From: Citrobacter sp. Marseille-Q6884
GTDB taxonomy: Bacteria; Pseudomonadota; Gammaproteobacteria; Enterobacterales; Enterobacteriaceae
DNA length: 64,000 nucleotides
Reading direction: 5' to 3'
Assembly (NCBI RefSeq): GCF_945906775.1
Contig: NZ_CAMDRE010000002.1
Location: 1 to 64,000 of the forward strand
Shown: positions 63,148 through 64,000 of the stretch, piece after piece
Numbering within the stretch: position 1 is the stretch's first letter
Layout: each line of letters starts with the position of its first letter
The notes under the pieces: generated by a model
Database searches by the model: none
Told to the model about the DNA's origin: nothing
The model's input: only the letters and a program-made list of their open reading frames with translations
Made by a program: the position numbers and the translations under genes

Positions 63148-64000
63148 ATGTTTAACATTGCTTTACTGGGCGCTGGCCGAATTGGCCAGGTACATGCAGC
63201 TAACATCGCCAACCACACCGCGACCACCCTCTGGTCTGTGGTCGATCCGAATCAGGAATTTGCTACCCGCCTCGCGACACACTATCAGGCCCGTCTACAG
63301 AGCCTGGACGAGGCGATGACTGACCCGAATGTTCACGCCGTATTGATTGCCTCCGCGACGGATACCCACGCGGATCTGATTGAAATGGCTGCCCGTCACG
63401 GCAAAGCCATTTTTTGTGAAAAGCCTGTACACCTTGACCTTGCCCGCGTGCGCGATTGCCTGAAAGTGGTCAATGAGTACGACGTGCCGCTGTTCATCGG
63501 TTTTAACCGTCGTTTTGACCCACAGTTTCGTCGTGTGAAAACTGACGCGCAGGCCGGGCGTATCGGTAAGCCGGAATCCTTGCTGATTATCTCCCGCGAT
63601 CCGTCACCGCCGCCTGCTGAGTACGTGCGCGTTTCCGGCGGTATGTTCCGCGATATGACGATTCACGATTTTGATATGGCTCGCTTCATCATGGGTGAAG
63701 AGCCGGTGTCGGTGTACGCCCAGGGCAGTAATCTGGTGGATCCGGCCATTGGTGAGGCAGGGGACATTGACACCGCCTTTATCGTTCTGAAATACGCCTC
63801 TGGCGCGATGGCAACCATCGTTAACAGCCGCCGCTCTGCCTACGGTTACGACCAGCGTCTTGAGCTTCATGGCTCCGAAGGGCTGCTGTGCGCGGGAAAT
63901 ATTCTTGAAAACCAGGTTCAGCACTACGGCAAACAAGGCTGTACCAGCGCGCTGCCGGAGCACTTCTTCCTGCAACGCTACAAATCCGCCTATGCCGCGG
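63148..64000 (+). CDS. iolG: IolG, inositol 2-dehydrogenase, N-terminal part (runs off window)
   Basis: 284 codons are visible from ATG 63148 (GGGAG 6 bases upstream). GFO/IDH/MocA family: NAD-binding IALLGAGRIGQVHAANI, the catalytic EKPVHLD lysine motif, and GGMFRDMTIHDFDMARFIMGE with the conserved Asp and His. It oxidises myo-inositol to scyllo-inosose, the first step of the pathway. Usual length is about 335 residues, so some 50 residues lie past the window end. Confidence 0.93.
   Translation, partial: MFNIALLGAGRIGQVHAANIANHTATTLWSVVDPNQEFATRLATHYQARLQSLDEAMTDPNVHAVLIASATDTHADLIEMAARHGKAIFCEKPVHLDLARVRDCLKVVNEYDVPLFIGFNRRFDPQFRRVKTDAQAGRIGKPESLLIISRDPSPPPAEYVRVSGGMFRDMTIHDFDMARFIMGEEPVSVYAQGSNLVDPAIGEAGDIDTAFIVLKYASGAMATIVNSRRSAYGYDQRLELHGSEGLLCAGNILENQVQHYGKQGCTSALPEHFFLQRYKSAYAA

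Overview
The window reads as chromosome of an enterobacterium (Enterobacteriaceae). Many proteins are near-copies of known Salmonella, Citrobacter or E. coli families (TctABCDE, Lsr including LsrE, AbgRABT, GalE), and IS1, ERIC and REP-type repeats are present. A Citrobacter-like host is my inference; genus cannot be fixed from this window. No rRNA, tRNA or CRISPR array was seen.

Layout. 1-125: left end of an IS1 copy, which cuts off an unidentified gene (remnant to 322). 336-2214: AT-rich accessory block with a holin-like protein, a lectin-like beta-sandwich protein, a zinc-ribbon membrane protein and a membrane coiled-coil protein. 2334-7600: tricarboxylate uptake, tctCBA divergent from the tctDE two-component system. 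7898-23177: a Wzx/Wzy-type exopolysaccharide locus (initiating transferase, outer-membrane barrel, short Wza-like lipoprotein, Wzc-like co-polymerase with a degenerate P-loop, flippase, polymerase, three glycosyltransferases, a small membrane protein, a DUF4832 hydrolase), facing a convergent galE and a beta-propeller protein. 23339-24697: carbonic anhydrase and a CigR/RcnB-like secreted protein. 24981-30845: a tightly coupled operon of three SPFH (HflK/HflC-like) proteins and a P1B-type metal ATPase. 30953-40923: complete AI-2 system, lsrACDBFGE divergent from lsrR-lsrK plus a cupin gene. 41084-43425: GNAT and MocR-type regulator, divergent. 43430-48975: p-aminobenzoyl-glutamate use, abgABT divergent from abgR, with an ERIC element inside the operon. 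49131-53480: a large autotransporter. 54037-58061: a two-component system divergent from cytochrome b, a molybdopterin oxidoreductase and an MxKDx repeat protein. 58185-64000: part of a myo-inositol catabolic locus, iolR divergent from iolA-iolD, then iolG running off the end.

How the genes work together. Most of the window is accessory metabolism and surface biology: four uptake or catabolic modules each with a divergent or adjacent regulator, one surface polysaccharide and one large adhesin-like autotransporter. The parts with the least settled function are the SPFH/P-type ATPase operon, the molybdoenzyme/MxKDx operon, the beta-barrel-type polysaccharide exporter and the holin/lectin pair beside IS1.
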